A stretch of DNA of 64,000 nt, from assembly GCF_029868385.1 (NCBI RefSeq), contig NZ_JARWNX010000047.1:1-64000 (forward strand), read 5' to 3'. Positions 46,265 to 57,071 of this stretch are shown piece by piece. Each line of letters opens with the position of its first letter. Position 1 is the first letter of the stretch. Made by a program: the position numbers and the translations under genes. The notes beneath the pieces are model-generated. The model saw only the letters and a list, made by a program, of their open reading frames with translations, had not been told where the DNA came from and did not search any database. The stretch comes from Nocardia cyriacigeorgica (GTDB lineage: Bacteria; Actinomycetota; Actinomycetes; Mycobacteriales; Mycobacteriaceae).

Positions 46265-47422
46265 ATGCGTACTCGAACACGAACCACAACGGTGGCGCTC
46301 TCGGGCCTGCTGGCCTCGGTGGTGGCGCTGAGCGGCTGCGGCAGCGACGATTCGGAGCGGACCGATCCGCCTGCCGTCGCCGATCCGCTGGCCGTCACCT
46401 ACGACGGCGGCATCTATCTGCTCGACCCGAACACCCTCGCGACCACCGGTGAGGTCGAGCTGGCGGGGTTCAACCGGCTCAACCCGGCCGGTGACGACCG
46501 GCATCTGCTGGTCTCCACCAAGGACGGCTTCCAGGTGCTCGACGCGGTAGCGGGCCGGTTCACCGGCGTCGACTTCCCCGCCGCGAAGCCGGGACATGTG
46601 GTCCGCCACGCCGGGCGCACCGTCCTGTTCGCCGACGGCAGCGGCGAGATCACCTCCTTCGACCCGACCGAACTCGCTGACGGTAAACCCGAGACCGAGG
46701 TGTACAAGACGCCAGCGCCGCACCACGGTGTCGCGGTCGAATTGGCCGGTGGTGAGCTGGTGGTGACCGTCGGCACCGAGGAATCCAGGGTCGGTCTCGC
46801 GGTGCTCGACGCCGACCGCAAGGAGATCGCCCGCAACGAGGACTGCCCCGGTGTGCACGGTGAGGCGACCGCACAGGGCGAGGCCGTGGTCGTCGGCTGC
46901 CAGACCGGTGCGCTGGTCTACCGTGACGGCACGATCACCAAGGTCACCAGCCCGACCCCGTACGGTCGGATCGGCAACCAGGCGGGTAGCGATGTCTCGC
47001 CCATCGTGCTCGGTGACTACAAGCAGGACAAGGACGCCGAACTCGAGCGTCCGCAACAGGTTTCGTTGATCGACACCACCACCGCCACCGTGCGGCTGGT
47101 CGATATCGGTACCAGCTACACCTTCCGCTCGCTGGCCCGCGGACCGCAGGGCGAGGCGCTGGTGCTCGGCACCGACGGCAAGATCCACGTCATCGACCCC
47201 GTGGCGGGTACGGTCACCAGGACCATCCCGGTCGTGCAACCGTGGCAGGAACCGCTGGAATGGCAGCAGGCGCGTCCGGCGATCTTCGTGCGCGAGGGCA
47301 TCGCCTACGTCACCGATACCGCGACGAAGTCGGTGCACCGCGTCGACCTCGCGTCCGGGGCCGTGACCGCCACGGCGACGCTGCCCGAAAGCCCGAACGA
47401 ACTCAGCGGCGTGCTGTCCTGA
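46265..47422 (+). CDS. aztD: Zinc metallochaperone AztD, lipoprotein
   Basis: The 385-residue propeller protein begins with a signal peptide and lipobox (LSGC), then repeated blades. Segments typical of AztD are present: APHHGVAVELAGG, CPGVHGEA and VVVGCQTGALVY. It is expected to bind Zn outside the membrane and pass it to AztC. ATG 46265 is preferred over the in-frame GTG 46202, because the signal peptide and an ACGGAG ribosome site follow that choice. It is paralogous to the C-terminal half of the aztB product but keeps a different set of putative metal residues. Confidence 0.87.
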   Translation: MRTRTRTTTVALSGLLASVVALSGCGSDDSERTDPPAVADPLAVTYDGGIYLLDPNTLATTGEVELAGFNRLNPAGDDRHLLVSTKDGFQVLDAVAGRFTGVDFPAAKPGHVVRHAGRTVLFADGSGEITSFDPTELADGKPETEVYKTPAPHHGVAVELAGGELVVTVGTEESRVGLAVLDADRKEIARNEDCPGVHGEATAQGEAVVVGCQTGALVYRDGTITKVTSPTPYGRIGNQAGSDVSPIVLGDYKQDKDAELERPQQVSLIDTTTATVRLVDIGTSYTFRSLARGPQGEALVLGTDGKIHVIDPVAGTVTRTIPVVQPWQEPLEWQQARPAIFVREGIAYVTDTATKSVHRVDLASGAVTATATLPESPNELSGVLS

Positions 47423-47534
47423 CGCCGGGGGTCGGAGCAAGGACCCCACCGGACCCGTTTCGCCGTTAGGCTGCTCGCATCAGAGCTGTTCATCCTGGTG
47501 CGAGCCGTTTCGGCGGCGGGAAGATGGTGGTCTG

Positions 47535-48347
47535 ATGAGCGGTGACGTCGGGCTCAGCGGCATTCCACTGACCATGCTGTGGACCTTGCACAACCGGGCC
47601 TCCGAATCGCTGCGCCCCGACGCGATCCTGCACGACCCCGACTGCGTGCGGATCTACGAATCCATCGACTTCGACTACGAGAAGTACTTCGGCAAACCCG
47701 ACGGCACCCACGCCGTGCGTTCGCTGCGCTTCGACGAAGTGCTGCGCCCCTGGCTCGCCGCGCACCCCGGCGGCACCGTCGTGGAACTGGCGGCCGGGCT
47801 GGAAACCCAGTTCCAGCGGTGTGATGACGGCCGGGTGCGGTGGCTGTGCGTCGACGTGCCGCAGGCCATCGAGATCAGGCAGCGCTTCCTACCCGCAACC
47901 GACCGCTGCCGTCATCTGCCGGTCAGCGCGCTCGACCTGTCCTGGCTCGACCATGTCGACGGCCCGGAACGTGGCGTCTTCGTCTCGGCGCAAGGGCTTT
48001 TCATGTACTTCGAGCCCGAGGACGTCCGGCGCCTGTGCGTGGCGATCACGGCGCGCTTCCCCGGCGCCGAGCTGATGTTCGACACGATCCCGCCGTGGTT
48101 CTCCGCCAAGACCATGACGGGTTTCCGCACAACGCCCGCCTACACGACACCGCCCATGCCGTGGGGTGTCAAGCGCAGTCGCGTCGAAAGCCTGCTGCGG
48201 GGGTGGAGCCCGAAGATCGCCGAGGTCAGGGTCTGCTCGTACGGGCCATCGCACGGGGTGCTCGCGGTGAGCGCACCGTTCTTCGATCGCCTACCGGTGC
48301 TGCGCGATATTCCGCCGAGCATCGTGTGGGTGCGCGCGCAGGGGTAG
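47535..48347 (+). CDS. SAM-dependent O-methyltransferase (COG3315/PPM-like)
   Basis: The 270-residue protein resembles the leucine-carboxyl/PPM methyltransferase family common in mycolic actinomycetes: MLWTLHNRASESLRPDAIL start, SAM region VVELAAGLETQFQRC, VDVPQAIEIRQRFLP and an SAQGLFMYF segment. Substrate unknown. It lies just downstream of aztD but is separated by 113 bases and has its own ribosome site, so a link to zinc is not implied. Confidence 0.85.
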   Translation: MSGDVGLSGIPLTMLWTLHNRASESLRPDAILHDPDCVRIYESIDFDYEKYFGKPDGTHAVRSLRFDEVLRPWLAAHPGGTVVELAAGLETQFQRCDDGRVRWLCVDVPQAIEIRQRFLPATDRCRHLPVSALDLSWLDHVDGPERGVFVSAQGLFMYFEPEDVRRLCVAITARFPGAELMFDTIPPWFSAKTMTGFRTTPAYTTPPMPWGVKRSRVESLLRGWSPKIAEVRVCSYGPSHGVLAVSAPFFDRLPVLRDIPPSIVWVRAQG

Positions 48348-48440
48348 GCGCCGACCATGGGCCGAATGACTCGGCGTCAGCTCTTCGATCGAGCGGCGCC
48401 CGAACTGCCCTGGTCCGAGAACCGGACTCGAGCAGGCGGA

Positions 48441-49262
48441 TCAGCCCTGGACCGGAACCCGTTCGGTGAACACGCCGACGGTATGGATACGCGGAGCGTC
48501 CGCGGCGAAGTCGAGCGTGACGAGAGCCGGTGCGCCGCCCCGCTCCACGCTCACCGTCACCGTGCGCCCGGCCGCGATCGTCTTGCCCGCACGCAGACCC
48601 ACCGACGCCCAATCGGTGAACTCATCGGCGGAAACCACGGTCCCCACAGGACATTCGATCACCGTGCCCGCACCGAGCAGCCGACGCACATGGGCGGTGT
48701 CGCCGGAGCCCGCGGCCTGGAACAGTTCCGCGGCCACCCGCTTGCCCGTCCGGCCGACTCCGGTGAACCCACGCGCCATACCGGCCGCGCCGCCCACCCC
48801 TTGATTGCGCACCAGCGCCGCGCCCAGCTTCATCCCCGCGCCGAATCCACGTGCGCCCGTGCGCAACAGCTGGGCGACCATGGCCGGAAGTTCCCAGTGC
48901 GCGGCGAGATGGGTGATCCGCAGTCCGCCGTCGACCTCGGCGAGGTCATAGCGCAGGTGCATCGGCACAAGCACGCATGCGCCGGTGGACATGGTGGTCC
49001 GGATGCTCAGATCGCGGACAACGCTCGCGGGTCCGAGGAAATCGTGATCCACCCGGAATTCGATGGTGTTCGGTGCGATGAAGGTGTCGTAGAACCGTTC
49101 GATGGCCGCGCGTCCGATGTGCGGGCGCGCGCCGACGGGATCGCGAACCGTCGCATCGGCGGTGAACAGACCCACCCACGTCGGTCGGTCGTGTGCGGCG
49201 ACGGCGTGCGGTGAGGCCTGCACGGCGGCGAGCAGGCTCGCGTCCGATGCGTCGAGTGACAC
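48441..49262 (-). CDS. SnoaL/ketosteroid isomerase-like protein, KstR-box preceded
   Basis: The 273-residue protein appears to contain two NTF2/SnoaL-like parts: residues ~5-135 (AHDRPTWVGLFTADATVRDP, IGRAAIERFYDTF, HWELP) and ~190-270 (LFQAAGSGDTAHVRRLLG). This fold includes ketosteroid isomerases and polyketide cyclases. GTG start at 49262. A KstR-type operator lies 47 bases upstream, and the same kind of site precedes the adjacent acyl ligase gene, pointing to steroid or cholesterol catabolism. Confidence 0.8.
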   Translation of the reverse strand: MSLDASDASLLAAVQASPHAVAAHDRPTWVGLFTADATVRDPVGARPHIGRAAIERFYDTFIAPNTIEFRVDHDFLGPASVVRDLSIRTTMSTGACVLVPMHLRYDLAEVDGGLRITHLAAHWELPAMVAQLLRTGARGFGAGMKLGAALVRNQGVGGAAGMARGFTGVGRTGKRVAAELFQAAGSGDTAHVRRLLGAGTVIECPVGTVVSADEFTDWASVGLRAGKTIAAGRTVTVSVERGGAPALVTLDFAADAPRIHTVGVFTERVPVQG

Positions 49263-49308
49263 GGCAACTCCTTCGTCTGGCGAACCGCGAACCGCGGCTC
49301 CACCATGG

Positions 49309-49322
49309 TAGAACCAGTTCTA
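49309..49322. promoter_or_regulatory. KstR-type operator upstream of the SnoaL-like gene
   Basis: TAGAACCAGTTCTA is a perfect 6-2-6 inverted repeat that fits the published KstR pattern TnnAACnnGTTnnA used for cholesterol-catabolism genes in mycolic actinomycetes. Confidence 0.78.
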
Positions 49323-49476
49323 ATTTCCCGGCACGTCGATGGACCGTTCAGGCGCCAGGCCTCGTATCGATGCCCAGGTGAACGGGGGCTTTCCTGCCGG
49401 CCGGGCTCTGCCACACTGGAGTGATACCGAACCGCTCCCGTTCGGGGGCGTTGGGCCGAGTGAATCGAGGCCGGAC

Positions 49477-49563
49477 ATGGGCAGCGCCGATATCCAGCAG
49501 AACCTGAACCGTCTGATCCAGACCGTGCACACAGCCCTGTTGCTGCTGATCATCTCGTGGTGA
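49477..49563 (+). CDS. Possible 28-residue membrane microprotein
   Basis: A short frame reads MGSADIQQNLNRLIQTVHT and then a hydrophobic tail ALLLLIISW, so an amphipathic helix followed by a membrane segment. A purine-rich GAGG lies about ten bases upstream. It occupies the otherwise empty 310-base gap between the KstR-boxed gene pair. No homologue is recognised; it may be chance. Confidence 0.25.
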   Translation: MGSADIQQNLNRLIQTVHTALLLLIISW

Positions 49564-49572
49564 GTGGGCACG

Positions 49573-51219
49573 TCACGGGCGTAGGCCCGCCCGGATGACC
49601 TTGCCGGTGGCATTGCGGGGCAGGGCGGTGGTGGTCAGCCGCCATCGGGCCGGAACCTTGTAGTACGCCAGACGTGCGCGCGCGAACTCGCGCAACTCGG
49701 CGTCGTCGGTGGCCGTGAGATTCTCGACCACCACGACCGCGGCGACCGCCTGCCCGAGATCGGGATCGGGCACACCGAGCACGGCGCTTTCCAGCACCGC
49801 GGGATGCTCGTCGAGGCACTGTTCGATCTCGGTGGGATAGACGTTCTCGCCGCCGCGCAGGATCAGATCCGAGCGCCGCCCGGACAAACGCAACCGGCCG
49901 TCTTCGAACACTCCGATATCGCCGGTGCGCAGCCAGCGGTCCGGGGTGATCGCGGCCGCTGTCGCGGCGGGATCGTCCCAATATCCGAGCATCACATACG
50001 GTCCACGCACCCAGATCTCGCCTTCCTCGCCGTCGGGGAGCGGGGCGCCGGTCTCGTCGTGGATCTCCACCGATACGCCCATCACCGGGCGGCCGACGGT
50101 ATCCGGGAAGGCGGCGAGTTCGGCGGGTGCGGCCAAGGTGGCGGCCGTACTGCATTCGGTGAGGCCATAACTGGTGACCAGCGCGCCGCGCGCCACCGGA
50201 AGCTGCTCGCGCAGCCGCTGTTGCAGCGCCGCCGAGGAAGGCGCCGAGTTCAGCGAGAAGGCGCGCAGCGAGGACAGGTCGTACTCGCCGAGATCGCGGT
50301 CGAGCAGTCTGGTCGCCATCGTCGGCATCGCGCCCCAGTTGCTGATCCGTTCGCGCTCGATCAGCCGCAGCACCCGGTCGGCGTCGAACGAACCCTGATG
50401 GATCACCGCCGTATCGCCGCTGACCAGGCGCGGAACCACCAGATTGTGCAGGCTGGCGATATGGAACAGCGGTGAGGTGAGCAGGAATCGCCGGCCGCCG
50501 TCATCGGCGCTGCCGGTCAGCTCCGCCGCCAACGCATCGTTGAAGCGGTGGTAGCCGATGACGGCGATGAGGTTGCGATGGGAATGGGTCACGCCCTTCG
50601 GGCGACCGCTGGTCCCGCTGGTGTACAGAATGACCGCGGGATCGTCCTCCTGTACCGGCGTCCTCGGCAATTCGTCGTCGGCGAACTCTGCTATCAGGGC
50701 CGGGATATCGCGTTCCATCGTCAGCGTCGGGACGTCGAGGCCGAGTTCCCCGACGCGTTCGGCCCGTTTGGCGTCGGTGATCAGTACCGACGGCGTGGTG
50801 TGGCCGACGCCGTAGGCGATCTCCGGCGGCGCCCACCACGCGTTGTATCCCACCGCGATGGCGCCGAGACATTGCGCCGCCCAGAACGCCACCACCCATT
50901 CCGGGGTGTTGGCCGCCAGGATGCCGACCCGATCGCCGACGCCGACGCCGTAGCGCTCGCGCAGCGCCCTGGCCAGCGCGCCCGCGGCGGCCGCGTGCTC
51001 GGTGAACGACAGCCGGGTGTTCTCGGTGACCAGATAATCGCGATCGCCCCAGTGTGTGGAGGCCGCGAGGACATCGCCCAGACAGCACTCGCGGTGGACG
51101 AGCAGCGGGGTCGGCGCACCGAGTACCTGCTGCACCGTCATCTCGAACGGCCCGCCCGGTCCGGTGAGCCTGCCGATGGCGGCCATGGTCAGCGCCTGCT
51201 GATCGACGGTTTCGGTCAT
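49573..51219 (-). CDS. Acyl-CoA ligase (FadD-type adenylate-forming enzyme), KstR-box preceded
   Basis: The 548-residue ANL enzyme has P-loop motif [15 protein letters not shown] near residue 200, TSYGLTE near 330, [12 protein letters not shown] near 435, hinge and A8 region [19 protein letters not shown], and the catalytic lysine segment [10 protein letters not shown] at the C-terminus. It should activate a carboxylic acid with ATP and CoA. A KstR-type operator 34 bases upstream suggests a steroid side-chain or ring-derived acid as substrate. The start at 51219 fits the KstR-site spacing. Confidence 0.87.
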   Translation of the reverse strand: MTETVDQQALTMAAIGRLTGPGGPFEMTVQQVLGAPTPLLVHRECCLGDVLAASTHWGDRDYLVTENTRLSFTEHAAAAGALARALRERYGVGVGDRVGILAANTPEWVVAFWAAQCLGAIAVGYNAWWAPPEIAYGVGHTTPSVLITDAKRAERVGELGLDVPTLTMERDIPALIAEFADDELPRTPVQEDDPAVILYTSGTSGRPKGVTHSHRNLIAVIGYHRFNDALAAELTGSADDGGRRFLLTSPLFHIASLHNLVVPRLVSGDTAVIHQGSFDADRVLRLIERERISNWGAMPTMATRLLDRDLGEYDLSSLRAFSLNSAPSSAALQQRLREQLPVARGALVTSYGLTECSTAATLAAPAELAAFPDTVGRPVMGVSVEIHDETGAPLPDGEEGEIWVRGPYVMLGYWDDPAATAAAITPDRWLRTGDIGVFEDGRLRLSGRRSDLILRGGENVYPTEIEQCLDEHPAVLESAVLGVPDPDLGQAVAAVVVVENLTATDDAELREFARARLAYYKVPARWRLTTTALPRNATGKVIRAGLRP

Positions 51220-51252
51220 CGTTTTCCTGCCGTTCGTCTCTTCCCGGAGCGG

Positions 51253-51266
51253 TAGAACGTGTTCTA
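51253..51266. promoter_or_regulatory. KstR-type operator upstream of the acyl ligase
   Basis: TAGAACGTGTTCTA, a 6-2-6 inverted repeat matching TnnAACnnGTTnnA, 34 bases upstream of the ligase start. It is the second such site within 2 kb, each in front of a minus-strand gene. Confidence 0.8.
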
Positions 51267-51451
51267 TTGTTATCGCATACGGGTCATCGCGGTGGCGAGA
51301 TCGGCGCGATCGATGTCGATTCGTCGGAGCCCGCCGCACGCGGTCGCGCGGGCGGGATTCACCGGGTGCGGGGAGAACCTGTCGGTGGGGTGCGGCATCA
51401 TCTGTGCACGCAGGCCCCTTCACGAAACGCGAGAATTGCCCGGAGAGCACC

Positions 51452-52237
51452 ATGTCGTCGCCTCGAACAAAGTCCAAGAACGCACCGCAACCCCTGTCCG
51501 CCACCGAGATTCAGCAGATCGCCACCGAGATCGCCGACGGCCGCCCGCCCATGGTGTGGTTCACCGCCGCGGCCGTGGGCATACCGGAAGGACGGTCGGG
51601 CAAGGTCATTGCGCTCGGTGAGCCGTCCGATGGTGATTTCCTCCAGATCCGGCCCACCGGTTCCAAAGATGTACTGTCCTTTTCGCCGACCGAGGTGACC
51701 CTCACCAAGCCCGCGCGGGATCGGGCCGCGGGCGCCCCGGCACAGCCGAAGCCGACCACGAGGAAGGAACCGACCACCGTGACCAAGCCGTCGGCCCCGA
51801 CAGGCACCGCGTCCTCCGCTCCCGCACCGCAGCCGGCCGCGAAACCGGCGGCCGCCGCGAAACCGGCCGCCGAACCCACCTCGAACGGAGCCGCCACCGC
51901 GGCCTCCGCGCGGCAGCAGCCCGCCGTGCCCGCCCAGCCCAAGGCCGCCAAGGCGCCCGCGCGCAAGACCAGGGCGGCCGAGGTCACCGTCACGATCACC
52001 GGCACCGCCGACGGTGAGTGGAGCGTCGACGTGGTCAACGGTAAGAAGCGCACCGTGCGCGCGTTGCCGGTGAGCAGCTCCGCCGTCTCCCAGGCAGCCA
52101 AGCTGCTGCATCCCGAGGTCGCCGAGGTGGTCGCCGGGATCCTGGAGGCCGTACGCGGCGCGCAGCTGTCCAAGGTCGAGCAGTTGCAGGCCGAACTGGA
52201 ACAGGCCAAACAGCTGCTCGCCGAACTGTCGGAGTGA
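51452..52237 (+). CDS. DUF6319-like protein with Ala/Pro-rich linker
   Basis: The 261-residue protein has an N-terminal globular part (residues 10-85, [19 protein letters not shown]), a low-complexity Ala/Pro/Lys linker (90-175), and a C-terminal part (178-261, [18 protein letters not shown]) ending in a predicted coiled coil ([19 protein letters not shown]). No enzyme motif is seen. The family label (DUF6319) is from memory and uncertain. Start ATG 51452 follows CCGGAGAG. Confidence 0.65.
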   Translation: MSSPRTKSKNAPQPLSATEIQQIATEIADGRPPMVWFTAAAVGIPEGRSGKVIALGEPSDGDFLQIRPTGSKDVLSFSPTEVTLTKPARDRAAGAPAQPKPTTRKEPTTVTKPSAPTGTASSAPAPQPAAKPAAAAKPAAEPTSNGAATAASARQQPAVPAQPKAAKAPARKTRAAEVTVTITGTADGEWSVDVVNGKKRTVRALPVSSSAVSQAAKLLHPEVAEVVAGILEAVRGAQLSKVEQLQAELEQAKQLLAELSE

Positions 52238-52250
52238 GGGGCCCGGTCGC

Positions 52251-53777
52251 TCAGACCGCCGTTTCGCGGTGCCAGGGGCGGCGGCCGGTCTCGGGCGCCG
52301 CGCGGGTCTCGTCCCGGAACGCGTCGTAGAAGACGTAGCCGAGCGAGTACTCCTTGGCGTGATACATCGCCGAATCCGCTTCACGGAGCAGGTCGAAGAT
52401 ATCGGCTTCGGCGGCGCGCGGCCCGCTGCACGTCAAGCCGATGCTCGCGGTGATCGGCACCTCGCCCGCACTGAGTTCGAAGGGCCGGATGAAGGTGCAC
52501 AGCAGCCGTTTGGCCAGGCCTTCGGCCGCCTGGCGATCCAGTGGGGCGAGCACGACGAATTCGTCGCCGCCGTAGCGCGCCACCACATCGTCGCGGCGCA
52601 CCGCGCGCCGGATCCGCGATGCCGCGTTGGCGATGAGTTCGTCGCCGACCGCGTGGCCATAGCTGTCGTTGATCATCTTGAACCCGTCCAGGTCGATGAA
52701 CAGCAGGCACAGCGGCTGTTCGGCCCAGTGATCACGATTGCGGGTGAGCGCGCGTAACAGCGCCGCCCGGTTCAGCAGACCGGTGAGCAGATCGTGATCG
52801 GCCTGATACTGGGCTCGTTTCTCGCTGCGGGCACTGCGCACGATGGCGCGTTCGCTGCGCACCAGCACCCCGATCAGCAGCAGCGCGCACAGCGACGACA
52901 CCACCACCCGGTCCATCGTGCCCAGATTCGAGCCGACCACCGGGATCAACGACGCCACGATCAGCGCGACCGCGATGAAACTGGCCCGCTGCCGGGAATG
53001 GTGTGGATGGATGGGATGCGGTGCGCCGAGCGAGGTCATGGTCGGATGCAGGGCTGCGATGCCGACCAGTGTGTACGCCAGCAGCAGCGGAGCCAGCAGC
53101 ACATCGCGACCCGCCACGGGAGTGCCCGCCACCTCGAGGTTGTAGCCGAGATCGCCGAGCAGTGCCAGCAGCAGGCCGCCGTGCAGCAGCCGCAGCGAGG
53201 TTTCCGAGCGGGTGGTCGTCGCCACCGAATAGGCGACCAAGGTCAGGAGCAATGCGTCGAGGATGGGATAGATCGCCGTCGCCACGGTATGGCCGAAGTG
53301 GCCGTCGGTGCGCAACGCGGGCGAGATCAGGAAGGTCCACGAGGCCAGGAGCGCACCGAGGCCGATCAATCCCGAATCGAGCAGCAGATCGTAGTCGGTG
53401 TGGATCTGTCTGGGGCGCAACCAGGCCACGGCCGCGACCCCGATGCCGAGATAGCCACCGAGGGTGAAGATGTCATCGAGGGGCCGAGTGGGTGCGTCGG
53501 CGAAATCACGCAGGGCGATGCCCCCGGCGAACAGCACCGCCGAGGCCGACAGCAGATACCACGGCAGCGGGCGTCGCGGACCGTGCCGATGCAGGCCAGC
53601 GCCGATCATGGTGAGTGCGCCCGCGACAACGAGAGCCATCGTCGTCAGCGACAGCGCAGGCGAATCGATCAGAGTTTGTAGCACGATCGCGACGATCGCG
53701 ACGCCGGGGACGAACCTGATCCACCGATGTCCGAAGTGCGATCGCCCACCCGTCGACTGCTCTTCGGTAAGTTCCAT
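52251..53777 (-). CDS. Membrane-bound diguanylate cyclase (GGDEF)
   Basis: The 508-residue protein has about nine to ten membrane helices (residues 20-315) and a C-terminal GGDEF domain with active motif RYGGDEFVVL. The inhibitory I-site RRDD lies exactly five residues before it, so product feedback is expected. It synthesises c-di-GMP from two GTP. No EAL domain is fused. Translation is coupled to the acyltransferase-like gene upstream (TGATG overlap), which itself overlaps an arginine decarboxylase gene. Confidence 0.9.
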   Translation of the reverse strand: MELTEEQSTGGRSHFGHRWIRFVPGVAIVAIVLQTLIDSPALSLTTMALVVAGALTMIGAGLHRHGPRRPLPWYLLSASAVLFAGGIALRDFADAPTRPLDDIFTLGGYLGIGVAAVAWLRPRQIHTDYDLLLDSGLIGLGALLASWTFLISPALRTDGHFGHTVATAIYPILDALLLTLVAYSVATTTRSETSLRLLHGGLLLALLGDLGYNLEVAGTPVAGRDVLLAPLLLAYTLVGIAALHPTMTSLGAPHPIHPHHSRQRASFIAVALIVASLIPVVGSNLGTMDRVVVSSLCALLLIGVLVRSERAIVRSARSEKRAQYQADHDLLTGLLNRAALLRALTRNRDHWAEQPLCLLFIDLDGFKMINDSYGHAVGDELIANAASRIRRAVRRDDVVARYGGDEFVVLAPLDRQAAEGLAKRLLCTFIRPFELSAGEVPITASIGLTCSGPRAAEADIFDLLREADSAMYHAKEYSLGYVFYDAFRDETRAAPETGRRPWHRETAV

Positions 53778-54346
53778 CAGCCCCCCTTCATCGCTCCCGT
53801 TCCGAAGAATCGGGCCGCGTAGTAGGTCTGGGAATCCTCAACTGCTACTGCGACGTCTGCCTGCTCCTCGAGCACCGCTCGGATGCCGTCGGCAAAGGAG
53901 AACCGAGTGTTGTTGTACGAACAGATGTCCCAGCCGACCGCGGCACGTTCGGCCACCAGAACCTGGACAACTGATTCGATCATGACATGAAACGCGGCCC
54001 CCTGTCGCGTACTTGGCGCAACAAGGGTGAAACCCGCGTAGTAGATCGCATCGCGGGCCGCGTGGTCCGGATATCGCGCGAGGAAATACTCGGGACTGAT
54101 CCACGGCACGGTTTCCAGTTCCTTGGTCAGCGTGGTGACGCCGACGGGTGCACCGTCGCCGGTGCGCGCGACATATTTGAGTACCCGCGGATCGCTCATC
54201 TCGGCGATGAACTCCTCGCGATGCAGCACCTGCCTGGCCGCCGCCCGCGTCCGCAGCGGACCGAACGCCTCTTCGTAGAGGTTGTGGAACAGTTCGACGG
54301 CGGCACCGTCGATCGTGGTCTCGGTGGTCACGTGCAGGTCGGTCAT
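53777..54346 (-). CDS. GNAT-like acyltransferase
   Basis: The 189-residue protein shows a GNAT-like pattern: an N-terminal strand-helix (ELFHNLYEEAFGPLRTRAA), central YVARTGDGAPVGVTTLT (strand 4 region), and a helix after FTLVAPSTRQGAAFHVMIES, in the acyl-CoA-binding position. The acceptor is unknown; polyamines or agmatine would fit the operon but this is a guess. It overlaps the decarboxylase stop (ATGA) and the cyclase start (TGATG). Confidence 0.6.
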   Translation of the reverse strand: MTDLHVTTETTIDGAAVELFHNLYEEAFGPLRTRAAARQVLHREEFIAEMSDPRVLKYVARTGDGAPVGVTTLTKELETVPWISPEYFLARYPDHAARDAIYYAGFTLVAPSTRQGAAFHVMIESVVQVLVAERAAVGWDICSYNNTRFSFADGIRAVLEEQADVAVAVEDSQTYYAARFFGTGAMKGG

Positions 54347-54909
54347 AGTCGGTGCCAGCCGGTCGCGCCGAATGCGGCGAGGACCACCGCGCAGACCGGA
54401 CTCCCATCCGATCGAGTTTCGGTGGTGTGCAATCGAACCGGCGCGAAATCGCCGCGACGGTGTTCGGTCATATCGGCCAGGCTGGCTCGGACAAGGTGTT
54501 CGACCTCATCGGCGGTCGCCGCCTCGTGTTCGACGAACAGACCGGCCCCGTCGGCGCGGGTGGTCCAGCCGATTCCCGCGGCCGCGTGCCCTCCCGCGGT
54601 GTCGGCGTGTCCCGCCGCGTATACGCAATAGAGTCGATCGCCCCAGCGGATCGGTGTGCTGATCCGCTCGGTGCGTTCGAGCCGTGCGCCCGGCGGTATC
54701 ACCGAGGAGAGCCGGATCAGATTGGCCTCGCCGACACCGATCCCGCGCAGGGCGGCGTCGAACGCCGATAGTGCGGTGGGTCCGATTCCGGTGGCGGCGG
54801 CGATCTCGATGGTCAACGGCCGCGCCGAGCGCTGCCGAACAGCGCGCGGCCAGCGAGGCCAGGACAAGCCGATACGGCGTCGGGCGGTGTCGATCACGGA
54901 GCTCCCCAT
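54343..54909 (-). CDS. Pyruvoyl-dependent arginine decarboxylase family protein
   Basis: The 188-residue protein matches the PvlArgDC family, whose proenzyme self-cleaves at a Ser-Ser bond to create an N-terminal pyruvoyl group. The cleavage region is visible as IRLSSVIPPGA near residue 69. Other family segments: GIGWTTRADGAGLFVEHEA and AAFGATGWHRL at the C-terminus. It would convert arginine to agmatine. It is the first gene of a three-gene coupled operon with an acyltransferase and a diguanylate cyclase. Confidence 0.83.
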   Translation of the reverse strand: MGSSVIDTARRRIGLSWPRWPRAVRQRSARPLTIEIAAATGIGPTALSAFDAALRGIGVGEANLIRLSSVIPPGARLERTERISTPIRWGDRLYCVYAAGHADTAGGHAAAGIGWTTRADGAGLFVEHEAATADEVEHLVRASLADMTEHRRGDFAPVRLHTTETRSDGSPVCAVVLAAFGATGWHRL

Positions 54910-55032
54910 GCGGCCGGGCCCGCGCTGCGCGGGCGGTCATCCCTTCGGACCGAGCGTGACCCACCATGGTGCATCCCGCATCGTGTCGCGGTGAAACCAC
55001 AGCTGGCACGGCGTGTCTCGTAGGGTGGAGCG

Positions 55033-56175
<1,143 letters not shown>

Positions 56176-56269
56176 CCGTCGCCCCGATCGGTGGTTGTCG
56201 GGGTCTTGCGCTAGCATCTGTGCTCGGCCGTTCGGGTCGGCCGTATTCAATCGTCCAGGGGGAAAGCTG

Positions 56270-56770
56270 ATGTCATTCGTCGACCTGTTGACGGGTCTCG
56301 AGCCGCAGGTGTGGGCCGACGGCAACGTGTGGGCCGGTTCGGTGGAATCGAACCTGGCCCGGCGCGGAGGTGGGGGCGGAGGTGGCGGCGGTGACGAGTT
56401 CAACTGGTTCTGGGGAATTCTCTGCATCCTCGTCTTCGTGATCATCATCGGTGTCCTCATCTGGCTCAAGTACTCCGAGCGCAGCGACCGGGAGCGACAG
56501 CAACAGCAGCCGCAGTACCCGGCACCGATTCCACCGCACCAGCAGGCGCCTTTCGCGCAACAGCATCAGTCGCAGCCGCAGTTCCCGCATCCACCTCAGT
56601 CGCATCCGCAGCAGCCGATGCCGCAATACCCGCCGCAGCCGTACCAGCCGCAGTCGTACGGGCAGCCGCCCCACGGTCAGCCCGGATACGGACAGCAGCC
56701 TCCTCCGCCGTACCCCCACGGCGCGTACCCACCCCCGAACCAGCCGTACCCGCCGCAATACCGGCCGTAG
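56270..56770 (+). CDS. Single-pass membrane protein with Pro/Gln-rich tail
   Basis: The 166-residue protein has a short N-terminal region, a run of nine glycines (near residues 33-41), one strong transmembrane segment (FWGILCILVFVIIIGVLIWL) and a long cytoplasmic-type tail rich in Pro, Gln, Tyr and His (PPQPYQPQSYGQPP-like). Start ATG 56270 follows AGGGGGAAAG. Such tails are common in nocardial cell-envelope proteins. Function unknown. Confidence 0.75.
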   Translation: MSFVDLLTGLEPQVWADGNVWAGSVESNLARRGGGGGGGGGDEFNWFWGILCILVFVIIIGVLIWLKYSERSDRERQQQQPQYPAPIPPHQQAPFAQQHQSQPQFPHPPQSHPQQPMPQYPPQPYQPQSYGQPPHGQPGYGQQPPPPYPHGAYPPPNQPYPPQYRP

Positions 56771-57071
56771 GTCCAGGGGCCCCATACCCGAGCGGCCCAG
56801 CTGTAGGCCCACTCGATCGGCCTCTGTTGCTGCGCAAGGGAGTTCGGGCGCGGTTCACCCGGCCCGAGGCGTCCACCGAGTCGCGCGTCCGGCACCGCTC
56901 CCGCCGACCCGCCCCACGAGCTCGCTGCGCGTTGAATCCGAGTATTCGATGTGGCTCGGCCGCGTACCGACAACGAGTCACGGCACGTCGACGAATCCGG
57001 AAGTGTCGAAGTCGCCCCGCCGCCGAGTGACCCGACAGACGCTCCGTATTCGGATGCGCAACGAAAGTTCT

